A DNA stretch of 64,000 bases from Shouchella sp047238345. Lineage in GTDB: Bacteria > Bacillota > Bacilli > Bacillales > Bacillaceae_D. Below the pieces are notes generated by a model. It ran no database searches and had not been told where the DNA came from. It was given only the letters and a program-made list of their open reading frames with translations. Positions 15,458 to 24,469 of the stretch are shown piece by piece. A program made the position numbers and the translations under genes. The stretch spans positions 372,001 to 436,000 of the forward strand of contig NZ_JBDFMQ010000001.1 of assembly GCF_047238345.1 (NCBI RefSeq), read 5' to 3'. Numbering within the stretch: position 1 is the stretch's first letter; each line of letters starts with the position of its first letter.

Positions 15458-16210
15458 TTAAACAATGTGTAATGTGATGTTCTCTGTTTTGCAGTACTCT
15501 TCATACGCTTCATCTAAAGGAGCAGACGTGATAATGTGATCTGCTCGAGATAATGGGGCATACGTGAGCATTGTTGATTGACCGAACTTTGAAGCATCTG
15601 CCAGTAAGAAGAGTTCATTTTCTTTTTGAACAATGCTTTTTTTCACTTCGTATTCGTGAAGATCTGCGTTCGTTAACCCTTTTGTTATACTAGCCCCGGT
15701 ACAAGCCATAAAGGCTTTGTCCACATTGTATTTGTTGAGTAAGGATAACCCACTAATGCTAACAAAGGAGCGGGTCTTTACTTGATAGTGATTCCCTAAT
15801 ACAAACAGTTCAATATTCTCTTTTTCAGATACAGCATTAATCACGTCCAAATTATTGGTTAAGATTGTAATCGATTTGTCTTCAGGGAAATCATCAAACA
15901 TCCATTTCGTTGTCGTGCCTGAATCGATATAGACAAAGTCTTGATCTTCAATAAAAGATGCTGCATGTAAAGCAATCCGAACTTTTTCATCATTATAGAC
16001 GTGGTGACGATTTTCAAACGGGATTAACTGCTTTTCCGTTGCAGTCACACCACCGTACACTTTTTCAATGACACCTTTTTCTGATAAACGATTAATATCA
16101 CGACGGACGGTGTTTTTCGATACACCAAAACGTTCGCATAGATCGTCTATGGAAACGGTACCGTTTGCCAAAATATAATTCTCCATTTCTTGAATTCTTA
16201 CTACCTTCAT
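15458..16210 (-). CDS. iolR: Inositol-responsive DeoR-family repressor IolR
   Basis: A 250-residue DeoR-type repressor, the same length as B. subtilis IolR (251). The N-terminal winged helix-turn-helix reads TVSIDDLCERFGVSKNTVRR, then GVIEKVYGGV. The sugar-phosphate-like domain has the family motifs DFVYIDSGTTT (effector loop) and LLADASKFG. It is transcribed divergently from the iol operon, as in B. subtilis, where an IolC product (DKG phosphate) relieves repression. Its cognate tandem operator lies at 16353-16374. Start at ATG 16208-16210. Confidence 0.93.
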   Translation of the reverse strand: MKVVRIQEMENYILANGTVSIDDLCERFGVSKNTVRRDINRLSEKGVIEKVYGGVTATEKQLIPFENRHHVYNDEKVRIALHAASFIEDQDFVYIDSGTTTKWMFDDFPEDKSITILTNNLDVINAVSEKENIELFVLGNHYQVKTRSFVSISGLSLLNKYNVDKAFMACTGASITKGLTNADLHEYEVKKSIVQKENELFLLADASKFGQSTMLTYAPLSRADHIITSAPLDEAYEEYCKTENITLHIV

Positions 16211-16284
16211 CGTTTTACTCCCTACATCGCAAATTCTTAACTCATACTATACCATTATACCCAAAACATAATCAATACATATAT

Positions 16285-16301
16285 TTGAAAGCGAATACAT
16301 A
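16285..16301. promoter_or_regulatory. cre-like CcpA site in the iolR-iolA intergenic region
   Basis: TTGAAAGCGAATACATA fits the extended cre consensus WTGNAARCGNWWWCAWW at every position. It lies upstream of the iolA -35 box and between the divergent genes, so CcpA could affect either direction. Confidence 0.7.
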
Positions 16302-16322
16302 GAAAAATATCTCTCTAAATCA

Positions 16323-16351
16323 TTGACACATGTTCAAAAGATTATTAATAT
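16323..16351 (+). promoter_or_regulatory. Promoter of the iol operon
   Basis: TTGACA (16323-16328), 17-base spacer, TAATAT (16346-16351). The IolR repeats begin two bases after the -10 box. Confidence 0.8.
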
Positions 16352-16352
16352 A

Positions 16353-16374
16353 TAACCAAGAAGTAACCAAAAAT
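16353..16374 (+). promoter_or_regulatory. Tandem IolR operator
   Basis: Two adjacent 11-base repeats, TAACCAAGAAG (16353-16363) and TAACCAAAAAT (16364-16374). Each matches the B. subtilis IolR half-site consensus WRAYCAADARD at all positions. They cover the transcription start region of the iol promoter. Confidence 0.85.
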
Positions 16375-16394
16375 ATCGTAATTGCTGCATTTGA

Positions 16395-16408
16395 TGAAAG
16401 CGATTACG
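16395..16408 (+). promoter_or_regulatory. Second cre-like site, in the iol leader
   Basis: TGAAAGCGATTACG matches TGWAANCGNTNWCA with one mismatch (last base). It lies downstream of the promoter, 30 bases before iolA, a typical roadblock position. Confidence 0.6.
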
Positions 16409-16437
16409 ACTAATTTTTTATAGATGGAGGGATTGTG

Positions 16438-17916
16438 GTGGCAGAAACAGTGAGTAAAGTTCGTACATTAAAAAACTACATAAATGGGGAGTGGATCGAT
16501 AGTAAGACCGCAGAGTATGAGGAAGTAGTTAATCCGGCCACGAAGGAAGTGCTTTGTCGGGTTCCGCTCTCAACAAAAGAAGAACTCCATTATGCAACTG
16601 AGATAGCGGCGGACGCTTTTAAGAAGTGGTCAAATGTCGCTGTGCCGCGTCGTGCACGGGTGCTATTTGCCTTCCAACAACTATTGCAACAGCATAAAGA
16701 AGAACTAGCTCAACTTATTACAATGGAGAACGGAAAGAATCTAACAGAAGCACGTGGCGAGGTACAGCGTGGCATCGAGAACGTTGAATTTGCCGCTAGT
16801 GCACCTTCACTGATGATGGGGGATTCTTTACCTGCCATTGCAACAAATGTAGAGGCGACCAACTATCGTTATCCAATTGGCGTTGTTGGTGGGATCACAC
16901 CGTTCAACTTTCCGATGATGGTTCCTTGCTGGATGTTTCCAATGGCAATCGCACTTGGAAATACATTTATTCTTAAACCGTCAGAGCGTACACCTTTACT
17001 TGTCGAAAAATTTGCAGACTTGCTAAAAGAAGCAGGACTCCCTGATGGTGTGTTCAATATCGTTTATGGTGCTCATGATGTGGTGAACGGGATTCTTGAT
17101 CATCCGGAGATTAAAGCAATTTCGTTTGTTGGTTCCAAGCCTGTTGGAGAGTATGTATACAAGCGTGGGAGCGAAAATTTAAAGCGTGTGCAAGCATTAA
17201 CGGGTGCAAATAATCACACGGTGGTTTTAAGAGATGCGGACCTCGATACAGCAGTAAATGATATCATTGGAGCGGCTTTTGGTTCTGCTGGTGAACGTTG
17301 TATGGCATGTGCAGTGGTGACCGTTGAAGAAGCCGTTGCGGATGAATTTATTGCTCGCTTAAAGGAAAAAACAGACAACTTGCAAATTGGAAATGGCATG
17401 GATGATGGCGTTTTTCTTGGCCCGGTCATTCGTGAAGAGAATAAAAAACGAACCCTCTCCTATATCGAATCTGGGGTTGAAGAAGGTGCGACACTCCTTA
17501 CAGATGGGAGAGAACGAGTAAGTGACGAAGGCTACTTTGTTGGTCCAACCATTTTTGACCACGTTACGACGGATATGAAAATTTGGAAAGAGGAGATTTT
17601 TGCTCCTGTTCTGTCGGTTGTCCGTGTGAAGCACCTTAAAGAAGCAATTGCGACGGCCAATCAATCAGAATTTGCGAACGGTGCGTGTATTTTTACAAAG
17701 GATGCGCAAGCGATTCGCTATTTCCGTGAAAACATTGATGCAGGTATGTTAGGTGTAAACCTTGGTGTTCCAGCTCCGATGGCATTTTTCCCATTCTCTG
17801 GCTGGAAGTCGTCCTTTTTTGGAACACTCCACGCGAATGGAAAAGACAGTGTTGATTTCTATACACGTAAAAAAGTCGTAACAGCTCGTCTTGTAGATCC
17901 TGTTTTTGAAGATTAG
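16438..17916 (+). CDS. iolA: Methylmalonate/malonate-semialdehyde dehydrogenase IolA
   Basis: Last step of inositol catabolism: CoA-dependent oxidation of malonic semialdehyde to acetyl-CoA and CO2, with NAD. It is a 492-residue aldehyde dehydrogenase. Catalytic Cys lies in GSAGERCMAC, the NAD site in ITPFNFPMM and SFVGSKPVGEY, and the ALDH signature in LTGANNHTVV, which has Asn-His where other ALDHs have Glu-Leu, as is normal for the CoA-acylating MMSDH group. Of two adjacent GTG codons the second (16438) has the better spacing (7 bases) from GGAGG. First gene of the operon. Confidence 0.96.
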   Translation: MAETVSKVRTLKNYINGEWIDSKTAEYEEVVNPATKEVLCRVPLSTKEELHYATEIAADAFKKWSNVAVPRRARVLFAFQQLLQQHKEELAQLITMENGKNLTEARGEVQRGIENVEFAASAPSLMMGDSLPAIATNVEATNYRYPIGVVGGITPFNFPMMVPCWMFPMAIALGNTFILKPSERTPLLVEKFADLLKEAGLPDGVFNIVYGAHDVVNGILDHPEIKAISFVGSKPVGEYVYKRGSENLKRVQALTGANNHTVVLRDADLDTAVNDIIGAAFGSAGERCMACAVVTVEEAVADEFIARLKEKTDNLQIGNGMDDGVFLGPVIREENKKRTLSYIESGVEEGATLLTDGRERVSDEGYFVGPTIFDHVTTDMKIWKEEIFAPVLSVVRVKHLKEAIATANQSEFANGACIFTKDAQAIRYFRENIDAGMLGVNLGVPAPMAFFPFSGWKSSFFGTLHANGKDSVDFYTRKKVVTARLVDPVFED

Positions 17917-17925
17917 GAGGTACGT

Positions 17926-18750
17926 ATGGCCAATTTATTACGAAAATCAGAGCAAAGAGCGTTATCAAAAGGGGTACGCATCGTTCATGATGTAAAAGAG
18001 GGAAACACACCTCTAGAGTATGTAGGCTTTGCTGTTATTGACTTAGAAGAAGGAGCTGTTTTTGAAGAGACGCTAACCAATCAAGAGTGTTGTGCAGTTA
18101 TTTTAACAGGAAAAGCAACGGTGGTAGCAGGTGAGCAAACGTTTGAATCTCTTGGCACACGAAAGAGTGTGTTTGAAAAAGTACCAACGGATAGTGTATA
18201 CATCACTAAAGAAGAAACGTACCGCGTCCAAGCAGAAACGGATGCACGAATTGCGCTCTGTTATGCACCTGGACTGACAAAGCGACAAAATCGTCTGCTT
18301 TCTGGTAAAGACATTCAGCCGGAACATCGAGGCATAAAGATGAATCAACGATCTGTGCACAATATTTTGCCTGATTCATTGGATGTGGCGGACTCACTCT
18401 TAGTTGTTGAAGTGTATACAGAGAGCGGCAACTTCTCAAGCTATCCGCCCCATAAACATGACCAAGACAATTTACCGCATGAATCATTTTTAGAAGAAAC
18501 GTACTATCATGAACAAGATCCGCCTCAAGGGTTTGTCTTTCAACGGGTTTATACCGATGATCGTAGCCTTGATGAAACGATGACCGTTGAGCATGGAGAC
18601 GTTGTGCTTGTACCAGCAGGCTATCATCCAGTTGGCGTTCCAGACGGCTATACGTCCTACTATTTAAATGTTATGGCAGGTCCTAAACGGACATGGAAAT
18701 TCTATAATGATCCAGCGCATGAATGGATCTTAGATCGTGAGGATTCATAA
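17926..18750 (+). CDS. iolB: 5-deoxy-glucuronate isomerase IolB
   Basis: Converts 5-deoxy-D-glucuronate to 2-deoxy-5-keto-D-gluconate (DKG). It is a 274-residue bicupin protein of the expected length. The metal-binding cupin signature is visible as YPPHKHD, followed by EETYYHEQDPPQGFVFQRVY and DVVLVPAGYHPV, whose histidines and glutamate complete the site. The start follows AGGAGG closely (9 bases after the iolA stop), so it is cotranscribed with iolA. Order iolA-iolB-iolC-iolD-iolE is as in B. subtilis. Confidence 0.96.
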   Translation: MANLLRKSEQRALSKGVRIVHDVKEGNTPLEYVGFAVIDLEEGAVFEETLTNQECCAVILTGKATVVAGEQTFESLGTRKSVFEKVPTDSVYITKEETYRVQAETDARIALCYAPGLTKRQNRLLSGKDIQPEHRGIKMNQRSVHNILPDSLDVADSLLVVEVYTESGNFSSYPPHKHDQDNLPHESFLEETYYHEQDPPQGFVFQRVYTDDRSLDETMTVEHGDVVLVPAGYHPVGVPDGYTSYYLNVMAGPKRTWKFYNDPAHEWILDREDS

Positions 18751-18751
18751 T

Positions 18752-19738
18752 ATGGGATTTACTTTTGCAACAGATAAACGATTTGACGTAATTGCGGTCG
18801 GGCGAGCCTGTATTGATTTAAATGCAACGGAGTACAATCGACCGATGGAAGAAACGATGACGTTTTCAAAATACGTAGGTGGTTCCCCTGCAAATATCGC
18901 GATCGGTTCATCAAAACTTGGCCTAAAAACAGGGTTTATTGGAAAACTGTCTGATGACCAGCACGGTCGGTTTATCCAATCGTATATGGATCGAGTCGGC
19001 GTTGACACGTCTCAAATGGTAACGGATACAGAAGGCCGCAAGTCAGGGTTAACGTTTACGGAAATCAAAAGCCCTGAAGAGTGCAGCATTTTAATGTATC
19101 GTACCGATGTGGCGGACTTATACCTGCGACCCGAAGAAATATCAGAAGGGTATATTGCACAAGCAAAAATGCTTCTTATCTCAGGAACGGCATTAGCACA
19201 AAGCCCTTCTCGTGAGGCGGTGTTTCAAGCTGTTGATTATGCAAAAAGACAAGGTGTTCCGATCGTTTTTGAATTGGATCATCGCCCATACACGTGGCAA
19301 TCAGCGGAGGAAACGTCGGTTTACTATAAATGGGCAGCTGAACAAGCAAACATCGTCATCGGAACGCGCGATGAGTACAACATTCTTGAAAATCATGAAG
19401 GCAATCATGATGAGCAAACAGCAGAATCCCTTCTTGCTTATCGAGCTGAACTTGTTGTCATTAAGCATGGGGTAGATGGTTCGGTTGCGTTTGAAAAGAA
19501 TGGTGCGATAACCCGCGCAAAAGCGTATCCGTCAAAGGTATTAAAAACATTTGGTGCAGGAGATTCTTATGCCTCGGCATTCTTGTATGCGTTGCTCAAT
19601 GAAAAATCTGTTCGTGAGGCGCTGCAATTTGGCGGAGCATCAGCAGCGATTGTTGTAAGCAAGCATAGCTCTTCTGAAGCAATGCCGACAGTGGAAGAAA
19701 TTGAAGCGCTCTTGGCAAAGCACGAGCAGCGTGTGTGA
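18752..19738 (+). CDS. iolC: 5-dehydro-2-deoxygluconokinase IolC
   Basis: Phosphorylates DKG to DKG-6-phosphate, the true inducer that inactivates IolR. A 328-residue PfkB-family kinase. The N-terminal signature GGSPANIAIGSSKLGLKTGF and the C-terminal ATP/catalytic signature TFGAGDSYASAFLYAL (catalytic Asp in GAGDS) are both present. The ATG at 18752 lies one base after the iolB stop with GAGGA upstream; an upstream in-frame GTG inside iolB is rejected. Confidence 0.96.
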   Translation: MGFTFATDKRFDVIAVGRACIDLNATEYNRPMEETMTFSKYVGGSPANIAIGSSKLGLKTGFIGKLSDDQHGRFIQSYMDRVGVDTSQMVTDTEGRKSGLTFTEIKSPEECSILMYRTDVADLYLRPEEISEGYIAQAKMLLISGTALAQSPSREAVFQAVDYAKRQGVPIVFELDHRPYTWQSAEETSVYYKWAAEQANIVIGTRDEYNILENHEGNHDEQTAESLLAYRAELVVIKHGVDGSVAFEKNGAITRAKAYPSKVLKTFGAGDSYASAFLYALLNEKSVREALQFGGASAAIVVSKHSSSEAMPTVEEIEALLAKHEQRV

Positions 19739-19756
19739 GAAGGAGGTCTAGACAAC

Positions 19757-21670
19757 ATGGCAGAAACCATTCGTTTAACAACAGGGCAAGCACTTGTGAA
19801 ATTTTTAAACAACCAGTATATCTCAGTTGATGGAAAAGAAGAGCATTTTGTAGAAGGGATGTTTAACATCTTCGGTCACGGCAACGTACTTGGCATCGGT
19901 CAAGCGCTTGAACAAGACGCTGGACATCTTAAAGTCATTCAAGGAAAAAATGAACAAGGAATGGCGCACGCTGCGATTGCGTATTCAAAGCAAATGCTCC
20001 GAAAGAAAATCTATGCTGTCACAACATCAGTTGGACCGGGGGCAGCAAACTTAGTCGCCGCAGCAGGAACGGCTTTAGCGAATAACATTCCAGTACTTCT
20101 CCTTCCAGCTGATACGTTTGCGACGCGTCAGCCTGATCCGGTCTTACAACAGTTTGAGCAAGAGCACAGTGCAGCGATTACGACAAATGATGCATTAAAA
20201 CCGGTTTCTCGCTACTGGGATCGTGTGGTTCGACCGGAGCAACTAATGAGTAGCTTACTGCGAGCGTTTGAAGTCATGACAGATCCAGCAAAAGCTGGTC
20301 CTGCAACGGTTTGTATCGCCCAAGACGTGGAAGGAGAGGCGTATGAGTTTCCGACCTCTTTTTTTGAAATGAGAGTTCATTATGTGGATCGGCTAAAGCC
20401 TTCCAAAAGAGAATCAGAAGGAGCGATTCGCAAAATTAAAGAAAGTAAAAAACCTCTGATAGTCGTCGGGGGTGGAGCGAAGTATTCTGAAGCCGCTGAA
20501 GAGTTACGAGCTTTGTCGGAACAATGTCAAATCCCTCTCGTTGAAACTCAAGCTGGCAAGTCAACCATTGCTGCTGACTATAAAAACAACCTTGGAGGGC
20601 TTGGCATTACTGGTACACTCAGCGCCAATAATGCAGCTTTGGAAGCAGATCTAATTATTGGAATAGGGACACGTTATACAGATTTTGCGACCTCTTCTAA
20701 AACAGCATTTGATTTTGAAAACGCTTCTTTTCTTAATATCAATGTAAATCGAATGCAAGCGTATAAATTAGATGCCTTTACAGTTGTAGCGGACGCAAAA
20801 GAAACGTTGCTTGAACTAATTAATGGATTGCATGATTATCAGAGTGAGTATGGATCAGCCATTGAAGAATGGAAAAGTGAATGGCTTGAAGAACGTTCTC
20901 GTTTGCAAAACGTAGAATTTAAACGCAATGGGTTTGATCCGGAAATAAAAAATCATTTCTCTCAAGCTGTTTTGAACGAATATGCCGACGCTTTGAACAC
21001 CGAGCTTCCACAAACAACGGCACTCTTAACAATTAATGATTCAATTGATGACGATAGTATTATTATTTGTTCAGCTGGTTCATTACCAGGGGATCTGCAA
21101 CGGTTATGGCATTCCAATCAACCGAATACATACCACTTGGAATATGGGTACTCCTGTATGGGATATGAGATTTCCGGAACGTTAGGACTGAAGTTAGCTG
21201 AACCTACAAAAGAAGTGTACTCGATTGTAGGGGACGGAAGTTTTCTCATGCTCCACTCTGAACTCATTACAGCCATTCAATACAACAAAAAGATTAACAT
21301 TCTCCTATTTGATAATGCTGGTTATGGCTGCATTAACAATTTGCAAATGGATCATGGAAGCGGGAGTTATTTCTGTGAATTCCGTACAGCGGAAAATGAA
21401 GTAATGAATATCGATTATGCAAAAGTTGCAGAGGGATATGGAGCAAAAACCTATCGAGCAAATACAGTAGAAGAATTAAAAGCTGCTTTAGAAGATGCGA
21501 AAAAGCAGAAAGAATCAACATTAATTGAGATAAAAGTCCTCCCGAAAACAATGACAGACGGTTACAAAAGCTGGTGGAATGTAGGCGTTGCTGAAGCATC
21601 TACTTCAAAATCGGTACAGCAAGCGCATGAAGATCGTCAAGCAAAGTTGAATACAGCGAAACGTTATTAG
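19757..21670 (+). CDS. iolD: 3D-(3,5/4)-trihydroxycyclohexane-1,2-dione hydrolase IolD
   Basis: Thiamine-diphosphate enzyme that opens the ring of the diketone made by IolE, giving 5-deoxy-glucuronate. At 637 residues it has the family length. The N-terminal TPP-pyrimidine domain contains GKNEQGMAHAAIAYSKQ with the activating Glu, and the C-terminal pyrophosphate domain has the motif GDGSFLMLHSELITAI ending in FDNAGYGC. A strong ribosome site (agaaggaggtc) precedes the ATG. It sits 18 bases after iolC. Confidence 0.96.
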   Translation: MAETIRLTTGQALVKFLNNQYISVDGKEEHFVEGMFNIFGHGNVLGIGQALEQDAGHLKVIQGKNEQGMAHAAIAYSKQMLRKKIYAVTTSVGPGAANLVAAAGTALANNIPVLLLPADTFATRQPDPVLQQFEQEHSAAITTNDALKPVSRYWDRVVRPEQLMSSLLRAFEVMTDPAKAGPATVCIAQDVEGEAYEFPTSFFEMRVHYVDRLKPSKRESEGAIRKIKESKKPLIVVGGGAKYSEAAEELRALSEQCQIPLVETQAGKSTIAADYKNNLGGLGITGTLSANNAALEADLIIGIGTRYTDFATSSKTAFDFENASFLNINVNRMQAYKLDAFTVVADAKETLLELINGLHDYQSEYGSAIEEWKSEWLEERSRLQNVEFKRNGFDPEIKNHFSQAVLNEYADALNTELPQTTALLTINDSIDDDSIIICSAGSLPGDLQRLWHSNQPNTYHLEYGYSCMGYEISGTLGLKLAEPTKEVYSIVGDGSFLMLHSELITAIQYNKKINILLFDNAGYGCINNLQMDHGSGSYFCEFRTAENEVMNIDYAKVAEGYGAKTYRANTVEELKAALEDAKKQKESTLIEIKVLPKTMTDGYKSWWNVGVAEASTSKSVQQAHEDRQAKLNTAKRY

Positions 21671-21681
21671 GGGTGGTTCTT

Positions 21682-22593
21682 TTGACGAATAAAAATATTC
21701 AATGGGGCATAGCTCCAATCGGTTGGCGTAATGATGATATGCCAGAAATAGGGGCAGATTGTACCTTAGGCCATTTGTTAGGTGACATTGTTGTATCAAG
21801 GTTTGAAGGAACGGAAGTAGGTGGTTTTTTTCCTGGTGCAGACGTTTTAAATAAAGAAATGAAACTGCGAAACTTAAAAATTGCCGGGCAATGGTTTTCT
21901 AGCTACCTCATTCGTGATGGTTTGATACTAACAGAAACTGCATTTCGCCATCATTGTGCGTTTCTTCAGGAAGTTCAAGCGGATGTCGTTGTCGTTTCTG
22001 AACAAACATATAGCATTCAAAATCAAGAATTGAATCTGTTTGATAAAGAAAATAAGCCTCTGTTTACTGATTCCGAGTGGAATGAGCTATGTACTGGTTT
22101 AAACAAACTTGGTCAAATTGCTGAAACCTATAATTTGGACTTGGTCTATCATTCTCACTTAGGTACAGGTGTCCAGGATGAGGAGGATGTCGAACGACTC
22201 TTGGCAAACACAGATGCACAATATGTCCACTTTTTATACGATACAGGGCATACGTTTGTAGCTGATGGGACGCCGATGTCTGTTTTAACCAAGCACATAG
22301 ATCGAATTCGACATGTTCACTTTAAAGATGTACGTCAACCTGTCTTAAAGCAATGTAAGCAAGGTTCGTTACCGTTTAGAAGATCGTTTTTAAAAGGAAT
22401 GTTTACGGTTCCAGGAGATGGTTGTATTAATTTTGTTGACGTATTTGAAATACTACAACAAGCATCGTATAAAGGGTGGGTTATTGTAGAGGCGGAGCAA
22501 GATCCCTTAATCGCCCACCCACTAGAATATGCATTAAAAGCAAGGCATTATATTGATCACACGTTATTAAAAAGGGAGAGAATGACGCTATGA
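21682..22593 (+). CDS. iolE: Inosose dehydratase IolE
   Basis: Dehydrates scyllo-inosose (2-keto-myo-inositol) to 3D-(3,5/4)-trihydroxycyclohexane-1,2-dione. The TIM-barrel protein (303 residues) starts MTNKNIQWGIAPIGWRNDD, matching the B. subtilis IolE N-terminus, and keeps FEGTEVGGFFPGADVLNKE, LVYHSHLGTGVQ, FLYDTGH, VHFKDVR and VVEAEQDP, the metal-ligand strands. The TTG start at 21682 is preferred because AGGGGTGG lies six bases upstream; the in-frame GTG at 21673 overlaps that site. Its stop overlaps the iolG start (ATGA-type). Confidence 0.95.
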   Translation: MTNKNIQWGIAPIGWRNDDMPEIGADCTLGHLLGDIVVSRFEGTEVGGFFPGADVLNKEMKLRNLKIAGQWFSSYLIRDGLILTETAFRHHCAFLQEVQADVVVVSEQTYSIQNQELNLFDKENKPLFTDSEWNELCTGLNKLGQIAETYNLDLVYHSHLGTGVQDEEDVERLLANTDAQYVHFLYDTGHTFVADGTPMSVLTKHIDRIRHVHFKDVRQPVLKQCKQGSLPFRRSFLKGMFTVPGDGCINFVDVFEILQQASYKGWVIVEAEQDPLIAHPLEYALKARHYIDHTLLKRERMTL

Positions 22594-23627
22594 CAGTACG
22601 TATTGGTGTAATTGGAACAGGGGCAATCGGGCAGTCTCATATCGAGAGAATTGAACGCAAGCTTTCTGGTGCAGAAATTGTGGCTGTAACCGATGTGAAT
22701 CAAGAATTAGCTAGTCGAATTGCTGCAACTTATACGGAAGGAGCTAGGGTTTATAACGATGATTCAGACTTAATCGCTGCAGCGCATGTTGATGCAGTTC
22801 TTGTGACAAGCTGGGGCCCCGCTCATGAAGCAAGCGTTTTGAAGGCAATTGAAGCTGGAAAACCAGTATTCTGTGAAAAGCCATTAGCGACAACCGCTGA
22901 TGGATGTTTAAGAATTGTTGAAGCAGAGGTAGCGCATGGCTCAAGACTTGTGCAAGTTGGCTTTATGCGAAGATACGATACTGGTTATGTTCAGCTAAAA
23001 CATGCCATTGAAAACCACGTTATTGGTGAGCCGTTAATGGTTCGCTGTGTTCATCGAAATCCAGAAACACCAGAAAGTTATACAACAGATATGGCGGTTG
23101 TTGATACCCTTGTTCATGAAATTGATGTCTTACATTGGTTACTTGATGATGAATATGAAAGTGTTCAAGTGAAGTTTCCGAAAAAGACGAAGCATGCTTT
23201 TTCACATCTGCGTGACCCTCAACTCTTCTTAATCGAGACGAAAAAAGGTGTGCTCATACAAGTAGAAGTGTTTGTTAACTGTAAGTATGGATACGATATT
23301 CAGTGTGAAGTCATTGGTGAAGATGGAGTGGCTAGTCTACCTGAGGTGCCGTCTATTCATTTAAGAAGTGCTGGTAGATCAGGTATGGAAGTGATGCAAG
23401 ATTGGAAAGGTCGTTTTGTTGATGCGTACAATGAGGAAATACAAGAATTCATTGATAACTGTAAAAAAGGGCAAGAGATGACTGGTCCATCCGCTTGGGA
23501 CGGTTATGTGGCAGCAATAATGTCTGATGCAGGTGTGAGAGCTCAAGCGTCCGGAGAAAAAGAATCCATTGAATTAAAAGAAAAACCTAGCTTTTATAAT
23601 TACAAGGTAACGGAGGTCTCTAGATGA
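22590..23627 (+). CDS. iolG: Inositol 2-dehydrogenase IolG
   Basis: First step of the pathway: NAD-dependent oxidation of myo-inositol to scyllo-inosose. A 345-residue Gfo/Idh/MocA protein. The NAD-binding motif is GVIGTGAIGQSHIERI, catalytic Lys is in FCEKPLA, and the Asp/His pair is in VHEIDVLHWLL. Length and motifs match IolG rather than the longer IolX/IolW group. It overlaps iolE by 4 bases. In B. subtilis iolG lies after iolF; here iolF is missing. Confidence 0.94.
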   Translation: MTVRIGVIGTGAIGQSHIERIERKLSGAEIVAVTDVNQELASRIAATYTEGARVYNDDSDLIAAAHVDAVLVTSWGPAHEASVLKAIEAGKPVFCEKPLATTADGCLRIVEAEVAHGSRLVQVGFMRRYDTGYVQLKHAIENHVIGEPLMVRCVHRNPETPESYTTDMAVVDTLVHEIDVLHWLLDDEYESVQVKFPKKTKHAFSHLRDPQLFLIETKKGVLIQVEVFVNCKYGYDIQCEVIGEDGVASLPEVPSIHLRSAGRSGMEVMQDWKGRFVDAYNEEIQEFIDNCKKGQEMTGPSAWDGYVAAIMSDAGVRAQASGEKESIELKEKPSFYNYKVTEVSR

Positions 23628-24469
23628 AACTCTGTTTTAACCAAGCCACAACGTTAGAAAATTCTACGCTTGAAAAAGATCTAATATACTGCGAAAAGCA
23701 TGGATATGATTTCATTGAAATTCGTACTGAAGATAAATTACCCGAGTATATCCACGAGCATGGCTTTGACTCATTAGCTTCCTTTTTTGAGAACAGTCAT
23801 TTGAAACCGCTTGCCTTAAATGCGCTCGTTTTCTTTAACAATTTAACGCCATCTGCACATGGGGCTATGCTTGCTCAATTTAGTAACATGTTAAAACAAG
23901 CAGATGCGTTAAAGATTCCCTATATTGTAGCCGTTCCACTGGTCACGACAGAACCAATTACAAAGATGGAAATAGAAAAAAGCAGTGTGGCAGTTCTAAG
24001 GCAGCTTGCAAAAATGGCGGCGCCATATGAAATCAAGATTGCCTTAGAATTTGTCGGTCATCCTGACTGTACCATTAACACTTTTGGCGATGCATATAAC
24101 ATTGTAACTAAAGTAGATTGTGAGAATGTTGGGCTCGTGTTTGATTGTTTTCATTTTCATGCCATGGGTTCGAGTTATGAAGACCTTCAAAAAGCAGACG
24201 GAGAGAAAATATTTATTATTCATATTGATGACACAGAAGACTACCCGATTGGGGCATTAAGAGATCACCATCGCGTTTGGCCTGGAGAGGGGTGTATCAA
24301 CTTAAAGAAACAGTTTCAACTATTACGAGAAATTGGAGCGATTGAAAAACCAGTTTCTGTTGAATTGTTTAGACCAGAGTATTATAAGATGGACCCTGAA
24401 GAAACCATTAAACAAGCCAAAGAATCTACAAAACGTGTCATGCAGCAAATGTTAGAGGGTTCTGTGTAA
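23624..24469 (+). CDS. iolI: 2-keto-myo-inositol isomerase IolI
   Basis: TIM-barrel isomerase (281 residues) interconverting 2-keto-myo-inositol and 1-keto-D-chiro-inositol, which lets cells use D-chiro-inositol. Start MKLCFNQATTLENSTLEKDL, CEKHGYDFIEIRTEDKLPEY, ALEFVGHPDCTINTF, FDCFHFHAMGS and ELFRPEYYK align well with B. subtilis IolI. The Zn ligands (Glu in LEFVGHP, Asp in VFDCFH, His in IIHIDDTE, Glu in VELFRPE) are all present. It overlaps iolG by 4 bases (ATGA) after a GGAGG site. Confidence 0.95.
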   Translation: MKLCFNQATTLENSTLEKDLIYCEKHGYDFIEIRTEDKLPEYIHEHGFDSLASFFENSHLKPLALNALVFFNNLTPSAHGAMLAQFSNMLKQADALKIPYIVAVPLVTTEPITKMEIEKSSVAVLRQLAKMAAPYEIKIALEFVGHPDCTINTFGDAYNIVTKVDCENVGLVFDCFHFHAMGSSYEDLQKADGEKIFIIHIDDTEDYPIGALRDHHRVWPGEGCINLKKQFQLLREIGAIEKPVSVELFRPEYYKMDPEETIKQAKESTKRVMQQMLEGSV

